From: Streptomyces hokutonensis
Lineage (GTDB): Bacteria > Actinomycetota > Actinomycetes > Streptomycetales > Streptomycetaceae
NCBI RefSeq assembly: GCF_000376565.1
Contig: NZ_BARG01000107.1
Span: 1 to 50,616, forward strand
Direction: 5' to 3'
Length of the DNA: 50,616 nucleotides
The notes beneath the pieces are model-generated. The model was given only the letters and a program-made list of their open reading frames with translations. It was not told where the DNA came from and did no database searches. This document shows positions 41,827 through 50,457 of this stretch, one piece after another. Made by a program: the position numbers and the translations under genes. Numbering within the stretch: position 1 is the stretch's first letter; each line of letters begins with the position of its first letter.

Positions 41827-43167
41827 ATGACCACACCGGCCGACCGAGCGGAGCGGGGCCGCGCCGCGCGCAAACGCGTTGCCCGTTCCGCGCACGCCGG
41901 CTGGATCCCCTCCGTGGACCGCCCGGACCCCGTCGCCGTACTGGGACGCCAGGGCCGCGACCGGCTCCCGGAACTCCTCCCGATCCGCTACGGCCGTATG
42001 GTCGCCTCCCCCTTCGCCTTCCTGCGCGGCTCGGCCGCCGTGATGGCCGCCGACCTGGCCTCCCAGCCGCACACCGGGCTCACCGTGCAGCTGTGCGGCG
42101 ACGCGCACCTCCTCAACTTCGGCCTGTACGCGTCCCCGGAACGTGCCCTGCTCTTCGACCTCAACGACTTCGACGAGACGTTCCCGGGCCCCTTCGAATG
42201 GGACGTCAAACGCCTCGCCGCGAGCCTCGCCGTCGCCGCCCGCGAGAACGGCCACAGCGACACGAAGGCCCACCGCGCGGCGCTGGAGGCGACCGCCGCG
42301 TACCGTACTGCGCTGCGTTCCCTGGCCCGCAAGGGCGAACTCGCCGTCTGGTACGACCGGATCGACGCCGACAGCCTGCTGCCCCTGGTCCGCTCCGCCC
42401 GCAACCGCCGCCGGGTCGAGTCCAGCCTCACCCGCGCCCGCCGCCGCACCAGCCTGCACGCCGTCGGCAAGCTCACCGAGACCGTCGACGGCCGCCGCCG
42501 TATCGTCCAGGACCCGCCCCTCCTGGAACCGGCCGGCGCCTCGGACATGGCCGCCGTACGCAAGATCTTCAGCGACTACCGCTCCACCCTCTCCGAGGAG
42601 CGCCGCCTGCTGCTCGACCGCTACCGTTTCGTGGACGCCGCCCGCAAGGTCGTCGGTGTCGGCAGCGTCGGCACCCGCTGCTTCATCGTGCTGCTCGCCG
42701 GCCGCGACCAGGACGACCCGCTGTTCCTGCAGATCAAGGAGGCGCGGAAGTCCGTACTGGAGGAGCATCTGCCGAGCGGACCGTACGTCCACCCCGGTCA
42801 CCGTGTCGTCGCGGGCCAGCGCCTGCTCCAGGCCGCGAGCGACATCTTCCTCGGCTGGATGACCGGACCGCAGGGCCGCGCCTTCTACTGGCGCCAACTG
42901 CGCGACATGAAGGGCTCCGCGGACGTCGCCGGCATGAGCCCGCCCGAACTCCTCGCCTACGGCCGCCTGTGCGGCACCGCGCTGGCCCGCGCCCACGCCC
43001 GCTCCGGCGACCGCGTCGCCATCGCCGCGTACCTGGGCGGCACCGACACCTTCGAACACGCCGTGGCCGACTTCGCCTTGGCCTACGCCACCCAGACCAC
43101 CGCCGACCACGCGACGCTGGGCGCGGCGGTCGCGGCGGGCGTAGTCACGGCGGCACCGGGGATCTGA
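41827..43167 (+). CDS. DUF2252 domain protein
   Basis: This 446-residue protein starts at ATG 41827 (MTTPADRAERGRAARKRVAR). The DUF2252 core contains RYGRMVASPFAFLRGSAAVM, LCGDAHLLNFGLYASPERAL, LLFDLNDFDETFPGPFEWD and VKRLAASLAVAA. The pair GDAHLLNFG and DLNDFDE resembles the catalytic loop and metal-binding loop of aminoglycoside phosphotransferase-like kinases, so phosphotransfer is possible. Later conserved parts are VGVGSVGTRCFIVLLAG and QLRDMKGSADV. The function is not established. It lies divergent to the HTH_42 gene. Confidence 0.93.
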   Translation: MTTPADRAERGRAARKRVARSAHAGWIPSVDRPDPVAVLGRQGRDRLPELLPIRYGRMVASPFAFLRGSAAVMAADLASQPHTGLTVQLCGDAHLLNFGLYASPERALLFDLNDFDETFPGPFEWDVKRLAASLAVAARENGHSDTKAHRAALEATAAYRTALRSLARKGELAVWYDRIDADSLLPLVRSARNRRRVESSLTRARRRTSLHAVGKLTETVDGRRRIVQDPPLLEPAGASDMAAVRKIFSDYRSTLSEERRLLLDRYRFVDAARKVVGVGSVGTRCFIVLLAGRDQDDPLFLQIKEARKSVLEEHLPSGPYVHPGHRVVAGQRLLQAASDIFLGWMTGPQGRAFYWRQLRDMKGSADVAGMSPPELLAYGRLCGTALARAHARSGDRVAIAAYLGGTDTFEHAVADFALAYATQTTADHATLGAAVAAGVVTAAPGI

Positions 43168-43393
43168 CGGTCACCCACGAAAAACGAGATGCACACCGAG
43201 TGACCGACTCCCTACGCTGGAGACGCATTCCGGAGCAGGTCACCACCGTTTCACGCAGGGGAGGCGTCACCCTGCGGAGTCGGCGCTACTCTCGTTCGCA
43301 CCCAACCCACCGACGGTCGGCCGCCCACCCCAGCGCCCTGTCGGACACGTTCACATCGCTCGGACACCACACCCACGCCCACGGAGGCCCGTC

Positions 43394-43684
43394 ATGGGCA
43401 CCATCGTCATATCCGGAACCGCCGTCCTGGTCCTCTTCGGCTTCGGCAACCACGTCTGGTGGCTGGCCGCGGTCGCCGTCCTCTTCCTGTACGTCCAGTA
43501 CGGGCGGGACTCCTCCTCGAAGACCTCGTCCTCGTCCTCGTCGACCGGAGGTTCCTCCTCGGGGGCCACACCGTCGAGCTACCGCGCCTACCGCGACCGC
43601 CGTGACAAGCAGGCCAAGTGGGAGCGCCGCTACCAGCGCGAACGCCCCCTGGAGTCACGTCGGCAGGCACGGGAGAAGAGCTAG
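43394..43684 (+). CDS. Small membrane protein
   Basis: This 96-residue protein has one hydrophobic region of about 30 residues (VISGTAVLVLFGFGNHVWWL then AAVAVLFLYVQYG), which could span the membrane once or as a hairpin. A Ser-rich tract (roughly residues 41-60) and a highly charged tail (YRDRRDKQAKWERRYQRERP) follow. The start ATG 43394 has GGAGG about seven bases upstream. It converges on pspAB. I do not know its function. Confidence 0.75.
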   Translation: MGTIVISGTAVLVLFGFGNHVWWLAAVAVLFLYVQYGRDSSSKTSSSSSSTGGSSSGATPSSYRAYRDRRDKQAKWERRYQRERPLESRRQAREKS

Positions 43685-43690
43685 CGGGAC

Positions 43691-44275
43691 CTACAACCCG
43701 GGGGCACCCCACACCGGGAACCACCGGCTCAGATCCTGCTCGATCCGCAGGTCGTTGCCGAGCATCGACTTGACCTGCAGCTCCAGCGAGCTGTCGCGCC
43801 GCTGCCCGTCACCGGCCAGCGGCGCGAACGGGAAGAACGTCCCGCGCTTGTAGAGATAGACGAGCGCGAGCCGTCGGCCCCCGTCATCCTCGAACCCGGC
43901 GAGCGAGCACAGCAGTTGGGGCCCGAACCCGTTGACCTCCATCGCGCTGTTCACCGCGTGCAGATCGTTGACCAGCGCCGACAGCTCGTCGGGTGCCCGG
44001 TGCGAGACCAGCCAGGAGTAGCCGTAGGAGTCCTGGGTCAACTCCACCGGGGGACCGGTGCGTTCGGCGTCCGCGTCCAGAAGTGCCTGGACCTCCCGGT
44101 GCGTCTGCTCGAACGCCCCGCCCTCCACCGTGGCGAAGCACACCGCACCGCGCCCGGTCGGCGTGAAGCCGGCCGCCGCCTCCAGCGTCACCGCCGCCGA
44201 GGGCAGCGCGAACAGCTGGTCGAGATCGGGGGCGACCGGTTTCGTACGGCCGAGCAGGATGTCCAGCAACCCCAT
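43691..44275 (-). CDS. pspAB: PspA-associated protein PspAB
   Basis: This 194-residue protein matches Streptomyces PspAB as I recall it: MGLLDILLGRTKPVAPDLDQ at the start, LEAAAGFTPTGRGAVCFATV, DSYGYSWLVSHRAPDELSAL, VNDLHAVNSAMEVNGFGPQL, LVYLYKRGTFFPFAPLAGD and RWFPVWGAPGL at the end. It lies two bases downstream of htpX, in one operon. Its role is presumably in the envelope-stress response with PspA, although no pspA gene lies in this window. Confidence 0.87.
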   Translation of the reverse strand: MGLLDILLGRTKPVAPDLDQLFALPSAAVTLEAAAGFTPTGRGAVCFATVEGGAFEQTHREVQALLDADAERTGPPVELTQDSYGYSWLVSHRAPDELSALVNDLHAVNSAMEVNGFGPQLLCSLAGFEDDGGRRLALVYLYKRGTFFPFAPLAGDGQRRDSSLELQVKSMLGNDLRIEQDLSRWFPVWGAPGL

Positions 44276-44277
44276 CC

Positions 44278-45201
44278 TCAGCCCGCCTTGTCGATGCCGG
44301 GCACCGCCGCCTCACCCAACTCGGCGGAGATCCGCCCCAGTTGGTCGAGCCGCTGCTCCAGGCTCGGGTGCGTCGAGAAGTACTTCGAGATACCGGGCTC
44401 GCTGCCGGTCGCCGGAGTGAAGTAGAAGGCGTTGAAGGCCTGCGCGGTCCGCAGGTCCTTGGTCGGGATCCGGGCGATGTCCCCGTCGACCTTGGTGAGC
44501 GCGGAGGCCAGCGCCGAGGGCCGTCCGGTGAGCAGCGCCGCCGCCCGGTCCGCCGCGAGTTCCCGGTACCGGGACAGCGCCCTGATCAGCAGGAAGCTGA
44601 TCGCGTACACGGCCGCCGAGATCCCCATGATCCCCGCGAAGACCGCGAGGGTGTTCTGGTCCTTGCGCCCCCGGAAGATCTGCGAGTAGAACGCGAACCG
44701 CACCATCAGCCCGGCGAGCACTCCGAGGAACGACGCCACCGTGATCACGGCCACGTCCTTGTGCGCCACGTGCGACAGCTCGTGCGCGAGCACACCCTCC
44801 AGCTCGGCCGGCTCCAGCCGCCGCAGCAACCCGGTGGTCACGCAGATCACGGCGTTGTCGGCATTGCGCCCAGTAGCGAAGGCATTAGGCATGTCAATGT
44901 CCGACACGGCGACGACGGGCTTGGGCATGTCGGCGACGGCACACAGCCGGTCGATCACACCGTGGAGATCGGGATACTCCTCCCGCTCCACGATCCGACC
45001 CTTCATCGCGTACAGCGCGATCCGGTCGGAGAACCAGTACTGCGCGACGAGCAGCCCGCCGGCCAGCACCACGACCAGCACCCAGGACTTCAGCAACACG
45101 ATCAGCGCGGCCACGAACGCCACGTACAACAGCCCGAGCAGGAACAGCGTCAGACCCATACGCACGGTCAGCCGCCGGTCGCTCCGGAAGCGGCTCTGCA
45201 T
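44278..45201 (-). CDS. htpX: Zinc metalloprotease HtpX
   Basis: This 307-residue M48 membrane protease degrades damaged membrane proteins. It has membrane helices at about residues 16-55, a zinc motif HELSHVAHKD (H140-E-x2-H144) with the active site facing the cytoplasm, the upstream block MPNAFATGRNADNAVICVTT, further helices near 155-210, and the third ligand region SRYRELAADRAAALLTG (Glu). The length matches the family. It is the first gene of the pair with pspAB, and the two should respond to envelope stress. Confidence 0.93.
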   Translation of the reverse strand: MQSRFRSDRRLTVRMGLTLFLLGLLYVAFVAALIVLLKSWVLVVVLAGGLLVAQYWFSDRIALYAMKGRIVEREEYPDLHGVIDRLCAVADMPKPVVAVSDIDMPNAFATGRNADNAVICVTTGLLRRLEPAELEGVLAHELSHVAHKDVAVITVASFLGVLAGLMVRFAFYSQIFRGRKDQNTLAVFAGIMGISAAVYAISFLLIRALSRYRELAADRAAALLTGRPSALASALTKVDGDIARIPTKDLRTAQAFNAFYFTPATGSEPGISKYFSTHPSLEQRLDQLGRISAELGEAAVPGIDKAG

Positions 45202-45323
45202 CTGCCATCACCCCGCAGTCAGGCACTCGTCCCACCGCCCAGTGTGCACCCGCCCTCTCCCATGAAGCGGTCGCGATCGGCCCTAGGCGGAGCAAAAGGT
45301 GCCTGTGAATCCGGGTCCGGTCC

Positions 45324-46634
45324 TCACCCCCGCTTTACGGCGTGCTCGGCCCACCCGCGCAGCTTCACGTCCGGATCGTCCAACAGCGCCTCGGCCACCT
45401 CCCGCCGTACGCCCCCGCCCCGCGCGTCGAGCAGCCGGAACGCGGCGACCCGCACCGCCCGGGGCCACCCCGCCCCCAGCCTTTCCGTCGGCCACTCCTC
45501 GGGCACCAGCTCCGCGGCCGGCAACAGCGCGGCGGTCACCTCACGCACGACCCCGGCCACCGGATCGTCCAGCAGCGGCCGCAACCGTCGTACGTCCGCC
45601 ACGTCCAGCACCCGCAGCCCGGCCACGGCTTGTGCCCGCACCGCGCCCGACGGATGGCCGACGAGCGTCCACAGCAGCTCGGCATCCGCCCGCCCACCGC
45701 ACTCCGCCAGCCCGATCACGGCCCCCGGCACCGGCTCCGGCGCCGCGCACCACGCCCGGTACAGCGCCAGCGGATCGACCCCGTCCCGCCGTACGACATA
45801 CCGCGCACAGGCCCGTACGACCGCGGCCCGGTCGCCCAGGAACCCCACCGCGAGGTCGGCCCGCCCGGCCGGCCGCAGCACGGTGACCCCGGCGGAACGC
45901 ACACGCGGACTCCGCGCCCCGAGCAGCGGCCCGAACACCTCGTCGTACGCCCCGCCCTGCGCCACGGCGGCCAGCGCGGCATCCGCGCACAGCGTCTGCA
46001 CGACGGCGTCGGCGTCCCGGGCGGTGGCGCGGGCGAGTCCGGCGGGGGAGAGGAGACCGTCCTCGACGGCGAGACGGTAGGCGTAGCGGCGCACGGCGCG
46101 GTCGGCGCTGGAGCAGAGCGCCACGATCCGGTCGCGGGGGCCCCGGCGCAGGGTCTCGTCGAGCAGGCCTACGGCGAAGTCGGCCCGGTCGCGGCGGCCG
46201 ACGAGCAGGATCATCGGCGCGAGCGACCCGGCGGTCAGGTCGTCGAGCCCCTCGGTCAGCCGCTGCCGGGCCAGGTCACGCACCGGCGGGGCCCACTCGG
46301 CGCAGCGCAGCACGACCAGCGGCAGCAGCACGGGGTGCCCGGCGGCCCGCTCCAGCGCCGCCTGCCGGATCCGGCCGTCCCGATGACACAGGGCGAGCGC
46401 GAGCTGGGACTCGGTCAGCGGGCCGGGCCCGCGCAGGACCTCGGTGAACTCACGACCACCGGCCGTCAGCTCCCACGGCACGAGGTCCGGCGTACAGAAG
46501 AACTCGTCCACCCGCGCCCCCTCGTCCAGCCCGAGCCACGCCCGCGGATCCCGCACGTCGAGCACGTCCCGCACCGCTTCCCCCTGCGCGAGCCGCGCCG
46601 CGGCGGCCACTCCACGCCTGATGTCCGCACGCAT
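45324..46634 (-). CDS. HEAT-repeat protein
   Basis: This 436-residue protein starts at ATG 46634 (MRADIRRGVAAAARLAQGEA). It consists of helical repeats rich in Arg, Leu and Ala, for example HRDGRIRQAALERAAGHPVL, SSADRAVRRYAYRLAVEDGL, ARSPRVRSAGVTVLRPAGRA and GHPSGAVRAQAVAGLRVLDV. These resemble HEAT/PBS-type repeats, which act as protein- or nucleic-acid-binding scaffolds. No enzymatic domain is visible. Confidence 0.78.
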   Translation of the reverse strand: MRADIRRGVAAAARLAQGEAVRDVLDVRDPRAWLGLDEGARVDEFFCTPDLVPWELTAGGREFTEVLRGPGPLTESQLALALCHRDGRIRQAALERAAGHPVLLPLVVLRCAEWAPPVRDLARQRLTEGLDDLTAGSLAPMILLVGRRDRADFAVGLLDETLRRGPRDRIVALCSSADRAVRRYAYRLAVEDGLLSPAGLARATARDADAVVQTLCADAALAAVAQGGAYDEVFGPLLGARSPRVRSAGVTVLRPAGRADLAVGFLGDRAAVVRACARYVVRRDGVDPLALYRAWCAAPEPVPGAVIGLAECGGRADAELLWTLVGHPSGAVRAQAVAGLRVLDVADVRRLRPLLDDPVAGVVREVTAALLPAAELVPEEWPTERLGAGWPRAVRVAAFRLLDARGGGVRREVAEALLDDPDVKLRGWAEHAVKRG

Positions 46635-46639
46635 CTCTA

Positions 46640-46894
46640 TTACGGCGCCCGGAAGTTGACGTACCCCAGCAGCACGACGACCGCGGCGACACTCCCCAAC
46701 ACGATCACCGTCGACACCCACGACGACCGCCGGGGCCCCACCCCGTCCGGCTCACCCCGGAACGGCACCGGCCCCGGCGGATTCTCCTTCCACCGCGCCG
46801 CGAGCATCCGAGCCCGCGCGGACGGCTCCTTGTGCTCGGCCCCGTCGGCCCACTTGAGGTCGAACTCGCGCTCTTCGTCGTCGTGTTGTCCCAT
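46640..46894 (-). CDS. Small single-pass membrane protein
   Basis: This 84-residue protein begins at ATG 46894 with MGQHDDEEREFDLKWADGAE, has a charged cytoplasmic half and one C-terminal membrane helix (SWVSTVIVLGSVAAVVVLLG). GGGAGGGG is present upstream of the start. The function is unknown. It ends a few bases before the HEAT-repeat gene on the same strand. Confidence 0.75.
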   Translation of the reverse strand: MGQHDDEEREFDLKWADGAEHKEPSARARMLAARWKENPPGPVPFRGEPDGVGPRRSSWVSTVIVLGSVAAVVVLLGYVNFRAP

Positions 46895-46931
46895 CCCCGT
46901 TGCCCCTCCCGAAGAACAGTCTGTGTACGAC

Positions 46932-46967
46932 GGTGCCCCCGCCTCTCCGAAGAGAGACGGGGGCACC
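46932..46967 (-). terminator. glnA terminator
   Basis: GGTGCCCCCG-c-CTCTC (46,932-46,947) pairs with GAGAG-a-CGGGGGCACC (46,952-46,967), one mismatch, over a 4-base loop. It follows the glnA stop. Confidence 0.9.
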
Positions 46968-46991
46968 CGGCGATCGGTTCGGTCGGTTCGA

Positions 46992-48401
46992 TCACACGTC
47001 GAAGTACAGCTCGAACTCGTGCGGGTGCGGGCGCAGCTGCAGCGGCGCGATCTCGTTCGTGCGCTTGAAGTCGATCCACGTCTCGATCAGGTCGGACGTG
47101 AAGACGTCGCCGGCGAGGAGGAACTCGTGGTCGGCCTCGAGGCGGTCGAGGACGGCCGGGAGGGAGGTCGGGACCTGGGCGACGCCCGCGTGCTCCTCGG
47201 GGGCCAGCTCGTAGAGGTCCTTGTCGATCGGCTCGGCCGGCTCGATCTTGTTCTTGATGCCGTCCAGGCCCGCGAGGAGCAGGGCGGAGAAGGCGAGGTA
47301 CGGGTTGCCGGAGGAGTCGGGCGCGCGGAACTCGACGCGCTTGGCCTTCGGGTTGGAGCCCGTGATCGGGATACGCATCGCGGCGGAGCGGTTGCGCTGC
47401 GAGTAGACCAGGTTGACCGGCGCCTCGAAGCCCGGCACCAGGCGGTGGTACGAGTTCACCGTCGGGTTGGTGAACGCGAGCAGCGACGGGGCGTGCTTGA
47501 GGATGCCGCCGATGTAGTAGCGGGCGAGGTCCGACAGACCCGCGTAGCCAGCCTCGTCGTAGAAGAGCGGGGAACCGCCCGCCCACAGCGAGGAATGGAC
47601 GTGCATGCCCGAGCCGTTGTCGCCGAAGATCGGCTTCGGCATGAAGGTCGCGGTCTTGCCGTTGCGCCAGGCCACGTTCTTCACGATGTACTTGAAGAGC
47701 TGGAGGTCGTCGGCCGCGGCGAGCAGCGTGTTGAACTTGTAGTTGATCTCGGCCTGGCCGGCGGTGCCCACCTCGTGGTGCTGGCGCTCGACCTGGAGGC
47801 CGGACGCGGCCAGCTCCAGGGAGATCTCCGCACGCAGGTCGGCGAAGTGGTCGACCGGCGGGGTCGGGAAGTAGCCGCCCTTGTAGCGGACCTTGTAACC
47901 GCGGTTGTCCTCGACCGCACCGGTGTTCCAGGCGCCCGCCTCGGAGTCGATGTGGTAGAAGGCCTCGTTCGACTTGGTCTCGAAGCGCACGCTGTCGAAG
48001 ACGTAGAACTCGGCCTCGGGACCGAAGTACGCGGTGTCGGCGATGCCGGTGGAGGCGAGGTACGCCTCGGCCTTCTTCGCCACGTTGCGCGGGTCACGGG
48101 AGTACTGCTCGCCCGTGATCGGGTCGTGGATGAAGAAGTTGATGTTGACCGTCTTGTCGCGGCGGAAGGGGTCCACGCGCGCGGTCGACAGGTCGGCGCG
48201 AAGCGCCATGTCGGACTCGTGGATGGCCTGGAAGCCGCGGATCGAGGAGCCGTCGAAGGCGAGTTCCTCGTCCGGGTCGAAGGCCGTCGCCGGCAGCGTG
48301 AAGTGCTGCATCACACCCGGCAGATCGCAGAATCGGACGTCGACGAACTTGACGTCCTCGTCCGCGATGAACTTCTTGGCCTCGTCGGCGTTCTGGAACA
48401 T
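46992..48401 (-). CDS. glnA: Glutamine synthetase I (type GSI-beta)
   Basis: This 469-residue dodecameric enzyme is the main glutamine synthetase. Blocks include ADEDVKFVDVRFCDLPGV, FDGSSIRGFQAIHESDM, FGPEAEFYVFDSV, EVGTAGQAEINYKF, MPKPIFGDNGSGMHVHSSLW, NPTVNSYHRLVPG and NRSAAMRIP. The adenylylation loop is present (DKDLYELAPEE, with the Tyr modified by GlnE), which indicates control by adenylylation. ATG 48401 is preceded by GGAGGAG. Two GlnR-like boxes lie upstream, so transcription should respond to nitrogen starvation. GlnII, encoded 9 kb to the left, acts beside it. Confidence 0.97.
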   Translation of the reverse strand: MFQNADEAKKFIADEDVKFVDVRFCDLPGVMQHFTLPATAFDPDEELAFDGSSIRGFQAIHESDMALRADLSTARVDPFRRDKTVNINFFIHDPITGEQYSRDPRNVAKKAEAYLASTGIADTAYFGPEAEFYVFDSVRFETKSNEAFYHIDSEAGAWNTGAVEDNRGYKVRYKGGYFPTPPVDHFADLRAEISLELAASGLQVERQHHEVGTAGQAEINYKFNTLLAAADDLQLFKYIVKNVAWRNGKTATFMPKPIFGDNGSGMHVHSSLWAGGSPLFYDEAGYAGLSDLARYYIGGILKHAPSLLAFTNPTVNSYHRLVPGFEAPVNLVYSQRNRSAAMRIPITGSNPKAKRVEFRAPDSSGNPYLAFSALLLAGLDGIKNKIEPAEPIDKDLYELAPEEHAGVAQVPTSLPAVLDRLEADHEFLLAGDVFTSDLIETWIDFKRTNEIAPLQLRPHPHEFELYFDV

Positions 48402-48498
48402 CCAGCTCCTCCTACTCCCGACCGTCCGTGCCGGGGTGGTAGTTCGTTCGTGCGGCCAGTGCGGTGGCACACGCTGGACCCGACCTTAGGGACGGGGG

Positions 48499-48537
48499 AT
48501 TTCTCAGGCGTGACCCATTTGTTTCGCCCAAGTTAAC
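48499..48537 (-). promoter_or_regulatory. GlnR boxes upstream of glnA
   Basis: On the minus strand TTAAC-TTGGGC-GAAAC (48,536-48,521) and GTCAC-GCCTGA-GAAAT (48,514-48,499) match gTnAc-n6-GaAAc. The two boxes start 22 bases apart, about two helical turns, as in known glnA control regions. Confidence 0.85.
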
Positions 48538-48599
48538 CGGTCTTGAGCCGCCTGGCCCCTCCTGTCCGCATGGCAGAACGCGGGCAGTACCGTGGACGG

Positions 48600-49070
48600 G
48601 TGGACAACAGGGATGCAATCGGCTCATGGCTCTCCGGGCCCCGTGAGGCCGCGGAGCGAGCAGGTGTCGACTTCGGCTACCGCGGTGAGCAGCTGGGCCT
48701 GCCCGAGGACGGCCCCGGCTCGATCGCCCGCCCGGGCCGCCGCCTCGGCGCCCTCGCCGTCGACTGGGCCCTGTGCCTGTTGATCGCATACGGCCTGCTC
48801 ACCCACGGCTACAAGCCGGGCGCGACCGGCAACTGGGCCCTCCTCGTCTTCTTCGTCCTCAGCGCCCTCACGGTCGGCACGATCGGCTTCACCCCGGGCA
48901 AGCGCCTCTTCGGCCTCCGCGTCTACGCCCTCGACACCGGCCGCCCCAGCCCCCTCCGCGCCCTGCTCCGCTCCGCCCTGCTCTGCGTCGCCGTCCCCGC
49001 CCTGATCTGGGACCGCGACGGCCGCGGCCTCCACGACCGGCTGGCCCGCACGGTGGAGGTACGGATCTAG
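48600..49070 (+). CDS. RDD family membrane protein
   Basis: This 156-residue protein starts at GTG 48600 (VDNRDAIGSWLSGPREAAER). The RDD domain begins with ARPGRRLGALAVDWALCLL, includes VLSALTVGTIGFTPGKRLFG and ends with DRDGRGLHDRLARTVEVRI. It has three membrane helices by eye. The RDD name refers to conserved Arg-Asp-Asp residues; function in this class is unknown, perhaps transport. It is divergent from glnA, so the 48,402-48,599 region should hold promoters for both genes. Confidence 0.9.
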   Translation: MDNRDAIGSWLSGPREAAERAGVDFGYRGEQLGLPEDGPGSIARPGRRLGALAVDWALCLLIAYGLLTHGYKPGATGNWALLVFFVLSALTVGTIGFTPGKRLFGLRVYALDTGRPSPLRALLRSALLCVAVPALIWDRDGRGLHDRLARTVEVRI

Positions 49071-49071
49071 C

Positions 49072-49135
49072 AGCAGCCGTACGGCGTGCGTATCGGCAGA
49101 AGCCGTACAGCTGCGGATCAGCAGCAGTCGTATGA
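49072..49135 (+). repeat. Imperfect tandem repeat of about 25 bases
   Basis: Three related units, around CAGCAGCCGTACGGCGTGCG, CGGCAGAAGCCGTACAGCTG and CAGCAGCAGTCGTATG, follow the RDD stop. The unit contains a CCGTAC/TCGTAT core. The role is unclear; slippage is likely. Confidence 0.5.
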
Positions 49136-49139
49136 CCGA

Positions 49140-49170
49140 GGGGGCGCCCGGAAGGAGCCGGGCCGCCCCC
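49140..49170 (+). terminator. Terminator of the RDD gene
   Basis: GGGGGCGCCCGG (49,140-49,151) and CCGGGCCGCCCCC (49,158-49,170) pair with a small bulge over a 6-base loop, followed by TTG. It lies between the RDD gene and the flavoprotein gene. Confidence 0.75.
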
Positions 49171-49278
49171 TTGGGCGTGCCGGGCGGGTGACCGTCGGCC
49201 GGTCTCGGCCCGGGGTCCGCTCCGTGACCGGCTGTGACCGGGACACTGTCGCCGTTCCCGACGGAAGTGGTGGGCAGG

Positions 49279-50457
49279 ATGGCAGCAGGCGACAAGTCGA
49301 CGGTCATGGCCGGGGCGCCGATGGTCGCGGAGATCGCGGCCCGGTACGCGGACGAGGCGGAGAGTGCCCGCAGGCTCTCGCCGCAGGTGGTCGAGGCGGT
49401 GCGGGACGCGGGCTTCGCGCGGCACTTCGTACCGCGGGCGCACGGCGGCGAAGCCGGTGGTTTCGCCGAGGTGACCTCCGCGGTCGGCCTGGTGGGGGAG
49501 GGCTGCACCTCGGCCGCCTGGGCCGCCTCGCTGGCGGCCTACGCCGGGCGGTACGGGGCGTTCCTGCCCGAGGAGGGACAGGCCGACATCTGGGCGGACG
49601 GGCCCGACGCCCTGCTTGCCGGTGCGCTGATGCCGTCCGGCAAGGCGGAACCGGTCGCGGGCGGCTGGCGGCTGAGCGGTGAGTGGAAGTACATCAGCGG
49701 GGTGCACTTCGCCGACTGGGCGCTCGCCTGCGCGGCCGTACCCACCGAGGGCCCCGTCGACCCGGACGCGCGGCCCGAAGTGCGGTTCTTCGCCGTGCCG
49801 CGGGCCGACTTCGCCATCGAGGACAGCTGGTTCACCGTGGGGATGCGCGGCACCGGCAGCGACACCCTGCTCCTGGCCGACGCCTTCGTGCCCGAGCACC
49901 GGACGCTGGCCCGGTCGGCGGTCCATGCCGGACGGGCGCCCGCGTCGGACGCGCGCTGCCACCTCGTCCCGATGTACGCCGTGAGCGCGCTGCCCTTCGC
50001 CGCCCCGCTGGTCGGCGCCGTCCGGGGCGCGCTGCGGGCCTGGATCGCCCGGACCGGCGCGCGCGTCGACCGCCGGGGACAGTCCGTCGGCGAGAAGCCC
50101 TCGACACAGGTCGCCCTGGCCCGCTCGGCGGCCGAGGTGGACGCCGCCGAACTCCTCATCCTGCGCACGGCGGCGGTGGCCGACGGCACGGTACACGTCC
50201 CGGACGGCGAGGCGGCGGTCCGCGGCGCCCGCGACCTCGCCCTGGCCGTGGAGCTGCTCGTCTCGGCGGTCGACCGCGTCTTCCGAGCCGGCGGCACCTC
50301 CGGCCAGTCATCCTCCGACCCCGTACAGCGCTTCTGGCGGGACGTGAACAGCGCCGCCTCCCACGTCGCCCTCTCCTTCGAGACGACCGGCGCGGCGTAC
50401 GGCGCGTGGGCACTGGGCGGCGGGGAGGGAGCGGGGGCCGTGGCGGCCGTGCACTGA
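49279..50457 (+). CDS. Acyl-CoA dehydrogenase-like flavoprotein (monooxygenase type)
   Basis: This 392-residue protein begins at ATG 49279 (MAAGDKSTVMAGAPMVAEIA); GTGACC 49234 upstream is an alternative. The ACAD fold is indicated by RDAGFARHFVPRAHGGEAGG near the N-terminus, ALMPSGKAEPVAGGWRLSGE, WKYISGVHFADWALACAA and GMRGTGSDTLLLADAFVPEH. The C-terminal helical domain includes ASHVALSFETTGAAYG. The catalytic Glu typical of true acyl-CoA dehydrogenases is not obvious, and the pattern is closer to the HpaB/HsaA-like two-component flavin monooxygenases. The substrate is unknown. It ends 160 bases before the window end, in gene-free DNA. Confidence 0.8.
   Translation: MAAGDKSTVMAGAPMVAEIAARYADEAESARRLSPQVVEAVRDAGFARHFVPRAHGGEAGGFAEVTSAVGLVGEGCTSAAWAASLAAYAGRYGAFLPEEGQADIWADGPDALLAGALMPSGKAEPVAGGWRLSGEWKYISGVHFADWALACAAVPTEGPVDPDARPEVRFFAVPRADFAIEDSWFTVGMRGTGSDTLLLADAFVPEHRTLARSAVHAGRAPASDARCHLVPMYAVSALPFAAPLVGAVRGALRAWIARTGARVDRRGQSVGEKPSTQVALARSAAEVDAAELLILRTAAVADGTVHVPDGEAAVRGARDLALAVELLVSAVDRVFRAGGTSGQSSSDPVQRFWRDVNSAASHVALSFETTGAAYGAWALGGGEGAGAVAAVH

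Noticed and set aside
45342..48536. A 1064-codon plus-strand open frame
   Set aside because: It is antisense to the HEAT-repeat and glnA genes, with His/Arg/Pro-rich low-complexity translation typical of GC-rich shadow frames.
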